The position numbers were made by a program, and so were the translations under genes. The notes beneath the pieces were generated by a model. The model saw only the letters and a list, made by a program, of their open reading frames with translations, was not told where the DNA came from and did no database searches. A DNA stretch of 64,000 nucleotides, from contig NZ_ATUD01000006.1 in assembly GCF_000420025.1 (NCBI RefSeq), forward strand, positions 62,001 through 126,000. The letters are read 5' to 3'. Shown here piece by piece: positions 16,703-24,776 of the stretch. Each line of letters begins with the position of its first letter. Position 1 is the first letter of the stretch. Source of the stretch: Patulibacter americanus DSM 16676 (GTDB taxonomy: Bacteria; Actinomycetota; Thermoleophilia; Solirubrobacterales; Solirubrobacteraceae).

Positions 16703-17263
16703 TCAGCTCGCCGGGCGGTCCGGGTAGACGTCGTCGATCGTCGTCAGCGCGAGGTACGGGGCGCCGCACGCGGCCTGGATCCGCTCGCCGCCGCCGGCCA
16801 GGCGGTCGAGCACGGAGATGACGCCGACGATGTTGCGGTTCTCGGCCTGCAGCGCCTCGATGGCCTGCACGGTCGAGCCGCCGGTCGTGACGACGTCCTC
16901 CACGACGACGCAGCGGTCCTCGTCCGTGAGGAACGGGCCCTCGACGCGGCGCTGCAGGCCGTGGGCCTTGGCCTCCTTGCGCACGAAGAACGCGTTGGCG
17001 TTCGCGCCGCCGGCCAGGGCCGCGCACGCGACGGGGTCGGCGCCCATCGTCATCCCGCCGACGGCGGTGGCGCCCAGGCGACGGATCTCGTCGGCCAGCA
17101 GGATCCCGAGGGCCATGAAGCCGGCGGGCCGGAGGATCGCCCGCTTCGCGTCGACGTAGTAGCTCGCGGTCTTGCCGCTGGTCAGCGTCACGTCGCCGAT
17201 CACCAGGGCGTGCTCGCGCAGCTGGGCGACCAGCCGGTCCTTCGGGGTCTCGGGCGTGCTCAT
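16703..17263 (-). CDS. pyrE: Orotate phosphoribosyltransferase
   Basis: A 186-residue enzyme that joins orotate to PRPP to make orotidine 5'-phosphate in de novo pyrimidine synthesis. The PRPP-binding signature is clear: CVVVEDVVTTGGSTVQAIEAL (about residues 118-138), with the loop Lys region FFVRKEAKAHGLQRRVEG before it and the N-terminal GDVTLTSGKTASYYVDAKRAIL. Length is slightly short but complete. ATG 17263 is preferred over in-frame ATG 17347, since a TAGGAT -10 box ends 8 nt before it. It is separate from other pyr genes here; no attenuator is seen. Confidence 0.95.
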   Translation of the reverse strand: MSTPETPKDRLVAQLREHALVIGDVTLTSGKTASYYVDAKRAILRPAGFMALGILLADEIRRLGATAVGGMTMGADPVACAALAGGANANAFFVRKEAKAHGLQRRVEGPFLTDEDRCVVVEDVVTTGGSTVQAIEALQAENRNIVGVISVLDRLAGGGERIQAACGAPYLALTTIDDVYPDRPAS

Positions 17264-17271
17264 GGGGCCCG

Positions 17272-17277
17272 ATCCTA
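17272..17277 (-). promoter_or_regulatory. -10 box (leaderless type) of pyrE
   Basis: TAGGAT on the minus strand, 8 nt before ATG 17263. Leaves essentially no 5' UTR and no room for a pyr attenuator. Confidence 0.5.
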
Positions 17278-17328
17278 CGAGGCCCGGCGGTGAGCGCACC
17301 GTCCAGGGGGCGGACGGCGGTTCGGCCC

Positions 17329-17373
17329 TTCGGCGCATCTTCGCCACGCCAGACGTGGCGAAGGTGCGCCGAA
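17329..17373 (-). terminator. Strong 20-bp hairpin terminator of the L,D-transpeptidase gene
   Basis: Arms 17329-17348 and 17354-17373 pair over 20 bp with one G-T type mismatch and a 5-nt loop (CCAGA). It lies 33 nt past the transpeptidase stop and upstream of pyrE, so it should end the former transcript before the pyrE promoter. Confidence 0.75.
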
Positions 17374-17405
17374 CGGTGGTGGGCGCCCCGAACGGCTGCC
17401 GGTTC

Positions 17406-18521
17406 CTAGTACGTGTCGACGGGCATCCCCATCGAGATCCAGTCGTAGATGCTGGCCGCGTCCTCCATCGGCACGCGGAAGCAGCCGTGGCTGGCGCTGT
17501 AGCCCGCGGGGACGCTGGGGTAGCCGTGGATGGCGTAGCCGCGGATGAAGTAGACGGAGCGGTACATGCCCAGCTCGTTCGTGCCCGGGTCCTTGCGGTA
17601 GACCTTGTAGCTGCCGCGGATCGTCGGGGTCGCCGGCGCGCCGGGGGACGTGTGGTAAATCCGCACGGCCTTGCCCTTGTCGATCAGCGCCAGGACGCGG
17701 CGGTCGACGTCGCCCTCGACGTGGCGCCCGTGGCTGGGGAAGCGCACCTTGAACGTGCCCTTGCCGGCCTGCAACGCGCGGAAGACGGCGGAGTTCGCCT
17801 CGCTCGTGGCTGCCATGCCGGCGACCTTGCGGAACGCGAGGACGGCGCGCTGGGTGCGCGCGTCGTAGACGCCGTCGCGTCCGACGACGTAGGCCTTCCG
17901 GGCCAGCATGCTCTGCAGCATCCGGACCGCGCGGCCCTGCTCGCCGGCGGAGACGTTCGGGCTGACCTGGAAGACGATCCGCGCCTTCGTCCGGACGGGC
18001 GCGGCGGGCTGCCCCTTCGGGACGGCGGCGCGCACGACGACCCGCGAGCTGCCGCGCAGCTTGGACGGGACGACGACGCGAACGAAGCCCTCCTTGCTGC
18101 CCTTGCGGTCCTTGAGCGTGACGGTCCTCGTGGCCTTGCGGCCCTTCGCGGTGAAGCTCACGCGCAGCTTCGTGCCGTCGACGAACCGGTTCGTCACGAC
18201 GAGCGCGCGCCAGCGGTCGCCCTTGAGCGCCTCGCCGCCCCGGGCCTTCTCCGTGACCAGGCTGACCTTCACCTTCACGGGGGCGGGGGCGGGGGCGGGC
18301 GCGGGCGCAGGCGCAGGCGCGGGGGCGGGCGCGGGGGCCGGAGCCTGCGCGGGTGTCGTCGCGGCGGCCGTCCTGTCGGCGGGCGCGGTGGTGGTGGTGC
18401 CGGCCGTCGTCGCGGGCGTCGCGGTGCTCGACTGCGCGTGGGCGAACGTCGGAGCGAGCAGGACGATCGCGGGCACGACCGCCAGTGATGCGGTTGATCG
18501 GAGCGCGCTTCGGGCCGTCAT
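17406..18521 (-). CDS. L,D-transpeptidase (YkuD) with peptidoglycan-binding domain
   Basis: A 371-residue exported enzyme that forms 3-3 cross-links in peptidoglycan or attaches proteins to it. Order: signal peptide (LAVVPAIVLLAPTFAHAQ), Thr/Ala-rich stretch, an (Ala-Pro)n linker near residues 60-81, a beta-rich domain (about 85-185), a PG_binding_1 domain (about 190-260; GEQGRAVRMLQSMLARKAYV) and the YkuD catalytic domain (about 265-371) with the signature IHGYPS then SHGCFRV, giving catalytic Cys 347 and His 345. The Ala-Pro linker probably spans the wall. A TAGGCT box ends 6 nt before ATG 18521, and a 20-bp hairpin follows the gene, so it is a single-gene unit. Confidence 0.93.
   Translation of the reverse strand: MTARSALRSTASLAVVPAIVLLAPTFAHAQSSTATPATTAGTTTTAPADRTAAATTPAQAPAPAPAPAPAPAPAPAPAPAPVKVKVSLVTEKARGGEALKGDRWRALVVTNRFVDGTKLRVSFTAKGRKATRTVTLKDRKGSKEGFVRVVVPSKLRGSSRVVVRAAVPKGQPAAPVRTKARIVFQVSPNVSAGEQGRAVRMLQSMLARKAYVVGRDGVYDARTQRAVLAFRKVAGMAATSEANSAVFRALQAGKGTFKVRFPSHGRHVEGDVDRRVLALIDKGKAVRIYHTSPGAPATPTIRGSYKVYRKDPGTNELGMYRSVYFIRGYAIHGYPSVPAGYSASHGCFRVPMEDAASIYDWISMGMPVDTY
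18279..18342. repeat. In-gene hexanucleotide repeats encoding an Ala-Pro linker
   Basis: About ten imperfect 6-bp units (GGGGGC/GGGCGC types on the plus strand) inside the L,D-transpeptidase gene encode alternating Ala-Pro. Such arrays can change length by slippage, altering the spacer between export signal and enzyme domains. Confidence 0.7.
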
Positions 18522-18527
18522 GCCGGG

Positions 18528-18533
18528 AGCCTA
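18528..18533 (-). promoter_or_regulatory. -10 box (leaderless type) of the L,D-transpeptidase gene
   Basis: TAGGCT on the minus strand, 6 nt before ATG 18521. Confidence 0.5.
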
Positions 18534-18609
18534 GCCGTACGACCGAAGTACGGGTGATGGACGGACGGACGGTCCGCCCGCCCGTCGGGGCGCCGTGGTG
18601 GCGGGGGGG

Positions 18610-18660
18610 GGCGAGGCGGATTGGCGTCGTCCGGCGACGGCGATCCGCCTCGACGCCGTT
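18610..18660. repeat. Hairpin repeat element, copy A
   Basis: About 51 bp with GAGGCGGAT at 18613-18621 and its exact reverse complement at 18643-18651. Along its whole length it resembles copy B at 18681-18730, both ending in CCGTT, so it is a direct repeat of a palindromic unit. Confidence 0.65.
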
Positions 18661-18680
18661 CGGAGTCCTCGCGAGGTGGA

Positions 18681-18730
18681 GGTCGAGGCGGATCGGCGTC
18701 GACCGATGGGCGCGATCCACCTCGACCGTT
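18681..18730. repeat. Hairpin repeat element, copy B
   Basis: About 50 bp with 14-bp arms (18681-18694 and 18714-18727, one mismatch) around a 19-nt loop. It is the better-paired of the two copies and could form a stable stem in RNA. Confidence 0.65.
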
Positions 18731-18747
18731 CTCCCGACGGCCCGTTC

Positions 18748-18785
18748 GCCTCGGCGCCCCGGTCCCGCCTCGGCGCCCCGGTCCC
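18748..18785. repeat. 19-bp tandem duplication
   Basis: The 19-bp unit beginning GCCTCGGCGCC is present twice in exact tandem (18748-18766, 18767-18785), followed by a degenerate third part. It lies in the non-coding repeat stretch. Confidence 0.7.
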
Positions 18786-18831
18786 GCCCGGCGCCCCGAC
18801 ATCGGCGACCGGTCCGCCTCGGCGCCGCCCC

Positions 18832-19764
18832 CTACGCCGGCGCGGCGTCCGCCCGCGGGCCCGCGGCGTCCCGCCGGGCGTCGCGCCCGCGCTCGTAGGC
18901 GCGAGCGGCGAGCATCAGCAGCGTGAGGATCGTCAGGGCCGAGACCCACAGGGCGATGGCGCCCAGGACGCTCCAGTCCAGGGCGACCTTCATGGCGATC
19001 GTGTTGTTCGTGGCGTGCAGCAGGATCGATGCGTAGAGGCTGCCGCTGAACTGGTAGAGCAGGCAGAGGACGACGCCGAAGAGGGCCAGGATCGGCAGGA
19101 AGATCGCCTTGGAGCCGCCGAGGTGCAGCGCGCCGAAGATCAGGCCGTCGATGAGGGCCGCGGCGCCGATCGCCACGGGGGCGGGGGCGAACCGGGCGAC
19201 GCTGTTGCGCAGGCCGGGGTAGACGATGCCGCGCAGCAGGGTCTCCTCGCCGATCGGCGCCAGCACCGTCACGGCCAGGCCGATCGCGATGCCGGCCAGC
19301 ACGGAGGAGTCGGCGCCGAGCTTGCCCGGCAGGTCGTCCTGCTCGTCGCCGACGCCGAGCGCCGCGCCGAGCAGCGCGGACAGCACGATGTAGGCGACGA
19401 ACGCGACGGCGACCATGCCGAGCACGCGCAGCGGCCGCGGCGGGACGCGCCAGCCGATGTCGCTGCGACGCAGCCCACCGATGCTCAGGCCGACGATGAG
19501 GATCGGCACGCCGACGAACACGAGGTTCTGCAGGAGGGACGACACGAGGGTGCCCACGACCTTCGCGGTGTTCGTGTCGTCGCCGATCGCGATCCCGGGG
19601 ATCGACGTGAAGATCGTGGCGCCGAAGGTGGCGATCAGGGCCAGCAGGGCGACGCCCGCACCCCAGAGACGGTCGCCGCCGACCTCCCGGTCCGGGCCGA
19701 CCTCGTGGTCCTCGACGGCCTCGTGGGACGGGGACGACGGGGACCCGGGCGACGCGGTGCTCAC
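18832..19764 (-). CDS. CPBP-family intramembrane metalloprotease
   Basis: A 310-residue membrane protein of the CPBP (Abi/Rce1-like) family. The catalytic motifs are all present within transmembrane helices: GEETLLRGIVYPG (motif 1, EExxxR), FGALHLGG (motif 2 His) and LLHATNNTIA (motif 3, HxxxN). About eight hydrophobic helices are seen after a 35-residue hydrophilic N-terminus. Bacterial members process membrane proteins or peptides or take part in immunity to bacteriocins; the substrate is unknown here. GTG 19764 was chosen since a TAGCCT box ends 7 nt before it; the GTG two codons upstream (19770) would be almost inside that box. Confidence 0.9.
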   Translation of the reverse strand: MSTASPGSPSSPSHEAVEDHEVGPDREVGGDRLWGAGVALLALIATFGATIFTSIPGIAIGDDTNTAKVVGTLVSSLLQNLVFVGVPILIVGLSIGGLRRSDIGWRVPPRPLRVLGMVAVAFVAYIVLSALLGAALGVGDEQDDLPGKLGADSSVLAGIAIGLAVTVLAPIGEETLLRGIVYPGLRNSVARFAPAPVAIGAAALIDGLIFGALHLGGSKAIFLPILALFGVVLCLLYQFSGSLYASILLHATNNTIAMKVALDWSVLGAIALWVSALTILTLLMLAARAYERGRDARRDAAGPRADAAPA

Positions 19765-19771
19765 GGCCACG

Positions 19772-19777
19772 AGGCTA
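19772..19777 (-). promoter_or_regulatory. -10 box (leaderless type) of the CPBP protease gene
   Basis: TAGCCT on the minus strand, 7 nt before GTG 19764. Confidence 0.5.
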
Positions 19778-19809
19778 CTGACGGCCCCGGGAGGCCGCCG
19801 CGCCCGCTC

Positions 19810-21159
19810 TCAGGCGACGAACGACCAGCGGGCCGTGAGCGCCGAGAAGACGGCGAGCAACCCGAGGCCCACGACGAGCAGGACGACCTGGCGCTCACGG
19901 CGGCGCGGGCCACGCGTGAGCCACCAGCCGGTCCACATCGCGAGCGGGAACAGCACGCCGAGGAACCGCGGGAGCGACATGAGCGGCTCGCCGCCGCCGA
20001 CGGCCGGGGCGGAGAGGGGCAGGAGCAGCGCGCAACCCACGTAGGCGGCGTAGGCCGGGGGGAGTCGCCGGGCGGCGCCGACGAGCGCGGCGATCCCGAG
20101 GGCCAGGAAGACGAGCAGCAGCGGGTTCATCCACTCCGCGCCGGGGGTCGAGGCGCCCGTGCCGTCGCCCACGCCGAGCAGCTGGGCCAGGCCCTCGCCC
20201 GCGGCGGTGACGGCGCGCACCACCCCGGCGATCGGGCCGACGTTGTCGCGGCCCCATTCGCGTTGCTGGTCGAACGAGGCCGTCCACTCGTGGCCGGCGA
20301 GGACGAGCCCGACGACGAACGTGACGAGCCCGACCGGCACGGCCGCGGCGGCGGCCAGCGGCGCCCACCGGGGCGGCGCGGACGGGTCGGCGGGCGGCGG
20401 ACCCTCGCGCGGGTCGCGCCGGCGCGCGGCGAGGAGGTCCTGCCGGTGAGCGTCCCAGGCCATCACGAGGATCGGGACGACGAGGACGACGCCGGCGCTG
20501 CGGGTCGCCGCCGCGAGCGCCCCGAGCACGCCGGCGATCGCCCAGCGCCGGTCGCGCGCGGCGAGCAGGCAGCCGGCCGAGAGCAGCAGGAAGAGGCCCT
20601 CGGAGTAGACGGCGGTCAGCCACAGGGAGCCCGGGAACGCGAGCAGCACCCAGACGGCGGCGCCCGCGGCAGGACGGCCGAGCTCGCGGTCCGTCAGCCG
20701 GTGCACGAGCATCGCGCCGACGAACGCGCAGGCCGTCGAGATCACCAGGCCGGCGATCAGCGGCGAGCGCAGGAGGAACCCGCCGACGTTCAGCAGCACG
20801 GGGTAGAGCGGGAAGAACGCGGTCCGCGGCGCGTAGCTCGTGGGGTAGCCGACGTGCGCGATGTCGAGGAACCAGACGGCGTCCCAGCGCGCGTAGGGCG
20901 CCACCAGCGTGTCGACGAGCCCGCCCAGGCCGACCGTCAGGCCCGCGGGGTCGTAGACCGCCTCGACGTCCTTGATCCCCCAGAGCAACACGGCCGCGAC
21001 GCCGGCCACCAGGGTCACCAGGCGGGTCAGCAGGAAGGCGGGGAGGACGGCCCGGGCGGTCTCGCGCCAGGTCAGCTCGGGCGGCCGCGGGGCATCCTCG
21101 GGCGGGGGCTCGGGGGCCCGCAGGGGAGCGGCCCACGCGAGCTGGGACTCACGACCCAT
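19810..21159 (-). CDS. PIG-V-like membrane mannosyltransferase
   Basis: A 449-residue polytopic membrane protein with features of the PIG-V/GT76-type mannosyltransferases that use a lipid-linked sugar donor on the outer face of the membrane. After a 40-residue cytoplasmic N-terminus and first helix comes VAPYARWDAVWFLDIAHVGY (the ARWD motif in the first external loop), then RTAFFPLYPVLLN, AFPGSLWLTAVYSEGLFLLLSAGCLL and RSAGVVLVVPILVMAW, all typical of the family. About ten helices follow. ATG 21159 was preferred to in-frame ATG 21363, which would run back through the divergent promoter of the penicillin-binding protein gene. It may mannosylate lipids, polymers or secreted proteins in the envelope. 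Confidence 0.82.
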   Translation of the reverse strand: MGRESQLAWAAPLRAPEPPPEDAPRPPELTWRETARAVLPAFLLTRLVTLVAGVAAVLLWGIKDVEAVYDPAGLTVGLGGLVDTLVAPYARWDAVWFLDIAHVGYPTSYAPRTAFFPLYPVLLNVGGFLLRSPLIAGLVISTACAFVGAMLVHRLTDRELGRPAAGAAVWVLLAFPGSLWLTAVYSEGLFLLLSAGCLLAARDRRWAIAGVLGALAAATRSAGVVLVVPILVMAWDAHRQDLLAARRRDPREGPPPADPSAPPRWAPLAAAAAVPVGLVTFVVGLVLAGHEWTASFDQQREWGRDNVGPIAGVVRAVTAAGEGLAQLLGVGDGTGASTPGAEWMNPLLLVFLALGIAALVGAARRLPPAYAAYVGCALLLPLSAPAVGGGEPLMSLPRFLGVLFPLAMWTGWWLTRGPRRRERQVVLLVVGLGLLAVFSALTARWSFVA

Positions 21160-21250
21160 CCCGCCCCATGGTGGCGGATCGGGCGGGGCGCCGTGGCCCA
21201 CCGGGATGCATCCGGGCGTGCAACCGGCAGGAACCGCGCTCCCGGCCCGG

Positions 21251-21256
21251 TACTGT
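21251..21256 (+). promoter_or_regulatory. -10 box of the class A PBP gene
   Basis: TACTGT ending 12 nt before ATG 21269, preceded by GG. The implied 5' leader is only about 5 nt. Confidence 0.45.
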
Positions 21257-21268
21257 GGACCGAGAGTT

Positions 21269-23422
21269 ATGTCCCACGCAGCCCGCAAACGCCGCCAGCG
21301 GCGCTCCAAGGGGGGAGCGACGCGCATCGTCCTCGTGCTCCTCGTCCTCCTCGTCCTCGGCATCGGGGGCTCCGCCGCCGCCGGCGTGGGGTACGTCGTG
21401 TCCGTCGCCGACAGCGTCGACCTCGACGAGCTCGACCGCGTCGACCCGGGCGCCCCGTCCGTCGTCTACGCGAAGGACGGCACCCGCCTCGGCTATCTCC
21501 CCGGCCCGGTGCTGCGCGAGAAGGTCAAGACGACGCAGATGACCGACCTGGTGCGCAACGCCACGGTCGCCGTCGAGGACCGCCGGTTCTACGACCATGC
21601 GGGCGTCGACGTCGAGGGCGTGTTCCGCGCCGCGACCCGCAACCTGACCGCGGGCAGCAACGTCGAGGGCGCCTCGACGCTCGAGATGCAGCTGATCCGC
21701 AACCTCTACACGGAGGACCGCACGGGCAGCATCGAGCGGAAGATCCGCGAGGCGGCGCTCGCCCAGCAGCTCGAGGATCGTCACCCCGGCCGCGACGGCA
21801 AGACGTGGGTCCTGACGACCTACCTCAACACCGCCCCGTACGGCACGGTCGGCGGGCAGGACATCAAGGGCGTCCAGGCCGCCGCGCGCGTGTACTTCCG
21901 CACGACGGCGAAGAAGCTGACGCTCCCGCAGGCCGCGATGATCGCCGGCCTGCCGCAGGCGCCCACGCAGTACAACCCGTACAACAACCCCGAGGCCGCG
22001 CTCGCCCGCCGCAACGACGTCATCCGGCGCATGGCCGAGCAGGGCTACGTCACGCCGGAGGAGGCCGCCGAGGCCCAGGAGACGAAGCTCGGCGTGAAGG
22101 ACGGCGGCACGTACTACACGACCCGTCGCGAGCGGTTCTTCCTCAACCACGTGCGTAACGTGCTGAAGGACAAGTACGGCCGCAAGCGCGTGGCCCAGGG
22201 CGGGCTGAAGGTCTACACGACCATCGACCTGAAGAAGCAGAAGCTCGCCCGCAAGGCGATGGGCGACAACCTGAACCCGTCGGCCGGCGACCCGTCCTCC
22301 GCGATCGTCACGCTCGACCCGGCGACGGGCAACATCGAGGCCGCCGCCTCGTCGCAGCCCTTCGGCTCCAACCAGTACGACCTGGCGCTTCAGGGCAGCC
22401 GTCAGCCGGGCTCGACCTACAAGACGATCGTGCTGACCACGGCGCTCGAGCAGGGCATCAGCCCGAGCACGAGCTACCCGGCCCCGGGGCGGTTCACCAT
22501 CCCGCCGCCGTTCTGCACCGGGACGGACTGCAGCATCAAGAACTTCGCGGGCGAGGGCTCCAAGGGCGGCTCCATGGACCTGCGGACCGCAACGCTGAAG
22601 TCCGTCAACACCGTCTTCATGCAGCTCGGTCTCGACGTCGGCATGGAGAACGTGTCGAAGACCGCGCGCGCCATGGGCATCACGTCCAAGCTGAACTCGT
22701 ACCCGTCCGAGTCGCTCGGCTCGGCGTCCGTCAGCCCGCTCGAGATCGCCCGCGTGTACGCCACGATCTCCAACGGCGGCATGCGGGTCACGCCCCGGGC
22801 CATCACGAAGGTCGTCTTCGCCGACGGCGACGTGAAGCGTCCGCAGCCCGTCCGCCGGACCCGGGCGATCCCGAAGGACGTCGCCTCCGAGGTCAACCGC
22901 ATCCTCCAGGCCGACATGAAGGGCGGCACCGCGGCGGCCGCAGACATCGGGTGCCCCGCGGGCGCGAAGACGGGCACGACCGACGGCCCCACCGACGTGT
23001 GGCTGGCCGGCTACACGCCGAAGCTCTCGACGGCGGTCTGGGTCGGGTTCCCCACCGGGTCCAAGACGATCTACTCGACGACGACGGCCGGCGGCAACAT
23101 CCAGGGCGCCTCGGTCTCCGCGCCGATCTGGAAGCAGTACATGCAGGGCGCGCACGGCGACTTCTGCGGCGACTTCAAGGGTCTCGTCCCGTTCTCGGGC
23201 ACGAAGGGCACGGGCAAGTTCGCCTCGGGCGCCGGCACGAAGAGCAGCGACCCGAGCGACACGAGCGGCGAGAGCAGCCCGGGCGACGCGACGGACGGCA
23301 CCACGGGCGGCGCGACGAACGGCGCCAGCGCCGGCGGCACGACCACGACGGCGTCGACCGGCGGCGCCGAGCCGTACCCGGCCGACTCGTACGAGTCGGC
23401 CCCCGCCGCCCCGGCGGAGTGA
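21269..23422 (+). CDS. Class A penicillin-binding protein (glycosyltransferase/transpeptidase)
   Basis: A 717-residue bifunctional peptidoglycan synthase. Short basic cytoplasmic tail, one signal-anchor helix (IVLVLLVLLVLGIGGSAAA), then a GT51 domain with AVEDRRFYDHAGVD (catalytic Glu about residue 102) and GASTLEMQLIRNL, which polymerises lipid II, and a transpeptidase domain with SxxK at 382-385 (STYK), SxN at 445-447 (SVN) and KTGTT at 567-571. A Gly/Ser/Thr-rich tail of about 70 residues follows and ends in Pro/Ala. Length and order fit actinobacterial PonA-type enzymes, without a PASTA domain. ATG 21269 lies right after a short leader. It is divergent from the PIG-V-like gene and followed by a hairpin terminator. 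Confidence 0.95.
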   Translation: MSHAARKRRQRRSKGGATRIVLVLLVLLVLGIGGSAAAGVGYVVSVADSVDLDELDRVDPGAPSVVYAKDGTRLGYLPGPVLREKVKTTQMTDLVRNATVAVEDRRFYDHAGVDVEGVFRAATRNLTAGSNVEGASTLEMQLIRNLYTEDRTGSIERKIREAALAQQLEDRHPGRDGKTWVLTTYLNTAPYGTVGGQDIKGVQAAARVYFRTTAKKLTLPQAAMIAGLPQAPTQYNPYNNPEAALARRNDVIRRMAEQGYVTPEEAAEAQETKLGVKDGGTYYTTRRERFFLNHVRNVLKDKYGRKRVAQGGLKVYTTIDLKKQKLARKAMGDNLNPSAGDPSSAIVTLDPATGNIEAAASSQPFGSNQYDLALQGSRQPGSTYKTIVLTTALEQGISPSTSYPAPGRFTIPPPFCTGTDCSIKNFAGEGSKGGSMDLRTATLKSVNTVFMQLGLDVGMENVSKTARAMGITSKLNSYPSESLGSASVSPLEIARVYATISNGGMRVTPRAITKVVFADGDVKRPQPVRRTRAIPKDVASEVNRILQADMKGGTAAAADIGCPAGAKTGTTDGPTDVWLAGYTPKLSTAVWVGFPTGSKTIYSTTTAGGNIQGASVSAPIWKQYMQGAHGDFCGDFKGLVPFSGTKGTGKFASGAGTKSSDPSDTSGESSPGDATDGTTGGATNGASAGGTTTTASTGGAEPYPADSYESAPAAPAE

Positions 23423-23431
23423 CCGGCGCCT

Positions 23432-23458
23432 GATCCGGCACCCCTCAGGGGCCGGATC
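23432..23458 (+). terminator. Terminator hairpin after the PBP gene
   Basis: GATCCGGC (23432-23439) pairs with GCCGGATC (23451-23458); inside, CCC pairs with GGG around TCA, giving about 11 bp with a bulge. It starts 10 nt past the PBP stop. Confidence 0.65.
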
Positions 23459-23517
23459 CTTCGTCCCTGCGGGCGATCGCGCGCGGAGGCGGTACGCAGC
23501 AGGGCGCCCAGCCTTGG

Positions 23518-23523
23518 TACCGT
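23518..23523 (+). promoter_or_regulatory. -10 box (leaderless type) of infA
   Basis: TACCGT ends 7 nt before ATG 23531. No ribosome binding site could fit, though AGGTCGG directly precedes the ATG. Confidence 0.5.
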
Positions 23524-23530
23524 AGGTCGG

Positions 23531-23749
23531 ATGGCCAAAGAAGACAAGGTGGAGTTCGAGGGCGAGGTCGTAGAGGCCCTCCCGAACGCCATGTTCAAGG
23601 TGCAGCTCGACAACGGCCACGAGGTCCTCGGGCACGTAGCAGGCAAGATGCGCCGATTCCGCATCCGCATCCTCCCGGGCGACCGGGTCCGCGTGGAGGT
23701 CTCGCCGTACGACCTCAGCCGCGCGCGCATCGTCTACCGCCACCGGTAG
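23531..23749 (+). CDS. infA: Translation initiation factor IF-1
   Basis: A 72-residue OB-fold protein that binds the ribosomal A site during initiation. The family's conserved blocks are unmistakable: [34 protein letters not shown] and [29 protein letters not shown]. It is of normal length. It is not in the usual ribosomal-protein setting (adk-map-infA-rpmJ); it stands between a PBP gene and thiL, so it may be a second, relocated or stress copy. The gap to thiL (28 nt) permits co-transcription. Confidence 0.95.
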   Translation: MAKEDKVEFEGEVVEALPNAMFKVQLDNGHEVLGHVAGKMRRFRIRILPGDRVRVEVSPYDLSRARIVYRHR

Positions 23750-23777
23750 GCCCCGACCCGCCGGTCGGAGCGACCGC

Positions 23778-24764
23778 GTGGCTCCTCTCGGCGAGCGCGG
23801 GCTGATCCGTGCCTTCACCGCGGGCCTCGGCGCCCGCGACGACCGCCTCCTCATCGGCCCCGGTGACGACGCCGCCGTCGTGCGGCCCGCCGGCGCCCTC
23901 GCCGTCACGAGCACCGACACGACCGTCGTCGGCGTGCACCTGCCCGCGGGCGACGACCGGGCCACGCCCGCCGTCGTCGGACACCGCGCGCTCGCGACCG
24001 CCCTCTCCGACCTCGCCGCCATGGGCGTGCCCGGCGGTGAGGCCTACGTCGCCCTCACGGTCCCGCCGGCGTGGGGCGACGACGACGTGCTCGGCGCCGT
24101 CGCGGCCACGGAGGACCTGGCCCGGCGAACCGGCACGGTGATCGCCGGCGGCGACGTCTCGAGCGGGCCCGTCGCCGTCGTCACCGTCACCGTCGTGGGC
24201 TGGGCGGCCGGCCCCGAGGAGCTGCTGCGCCGCGACCGCGCCCGCCCCGGCGACCGCGTCGGCGTGACGGGTGCCCTCGGTGGCAGCGCGTGCGGTCTGG
24301 CGCTGCTGCGGGGTGCCGACGCCCTGACGGCCCCGGACGACGCCACGCGCCGCGACGGGCTCGTCGAGCGCTACCTGCGTCCGCTCCCCCGGCTGGACGA
24401 CGGCGTCGCCTTGCTCGCCGCCGGGGTCCGCGTGGGCATCGACCTCTCCGACGGCATCGCCACGGACGCCGGCCACGTCGGTCGCGCGTCCGGCGTGCGG
24501 CTCGTCGTCGACCTGGAGCGCCTGCCCCTGCAGGGCGGCGTCGCCGAGGTGGCCGCGGCCCTCGGACGCGATCCCGCCGAGGTCGGCGCCACGGGCGGCG
24601 AGGACTTCGAGCTGCTGGTCACCGCGCCGCCGGCCGTGGCCGCGGGGCTGGCCGGCGTCACCTGGGTCGGCGACGTCGTCGCGGACCCGGAGGGCGGCGG
24701 CGTCGAGCTCCGGCGCGACGGGACCCCCGTGGCGCTGCAGGGCTTCGAGCACCTCGCGGGCTGA
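23778..24764 (+). CDS. thiL: Thiamine-monophosphate kinase
   Basis: A 328-residue enzyme phosphorylating thiamine monophosphate to the cofactor thiamine pyrophosphate with ATP. It has the ThiL/PurM-like fold: [14 protein letters not shown] at the start, the metal/ATP-binding [79 protein letters not shown] and [15 protein letters not shown] 23778 begins MAPLGERGL, directly at the conserved N-terminus. It lies 28 nt after infA and is probably co-transcribed. No TPP riboswitch is seen upstream. Confidence 0.95.
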   Translation: MAPLGERGLIRAFTAGLGARDDRLLIGPGDDAAVVRPAGALAVTSTDTTVVGVHLPAGDDRATPAVVGHRALATALSDLAAMGVPGGEAYVALTVPPAWGDDDVLGAVAATEDLARRTGTVIAGGDVSSGPVAVVTVTVVGWAAGPEELLRRDRARPGDRVGVTGALGGSACGLALLRGADALTAPDDATRRDGLVERYLRPLPRLDDGVALLAAGVRVGIDLSDGIATDAGHVGRASGVRLVVDLERLPLQGGVAEVAAALGRDPAEVGATGGEDFELLVTAPPAVAAGLAGVTWVGDVVADPEGGGVELRRDGTPVALQGFEHLAG

Positions 24765-24776
24765 ACCCCGCGGCCG

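Larger units (their letters stand above)
18534..18831. other. Gene-free stretch with clustered repeats
   Basis: About 300 bp between the transpeptidase and the CPBP gene with no credible coding frame. It holds two related hairpin elements (18610-18660 and 18681-18730) and a 19-bp tandem duplication (18748-18785), each listed separately. Both flanking genes run on the minus strand, so it is the 3' region of the CPBP transcript. Confidence 0.7.

Noticed and set aside
18279..18342. A CRISPR-like or minisatellite array
   Set aside because: The 6-bp units are in frame within a coding region and encode an Ala-Pro linker; there are no spacers.
23750..23777. A TPP riboswitch before thiL
   Set aside because: Only 28 nt lie between infA and thiL, far too short for the element, and no THI box is seen.
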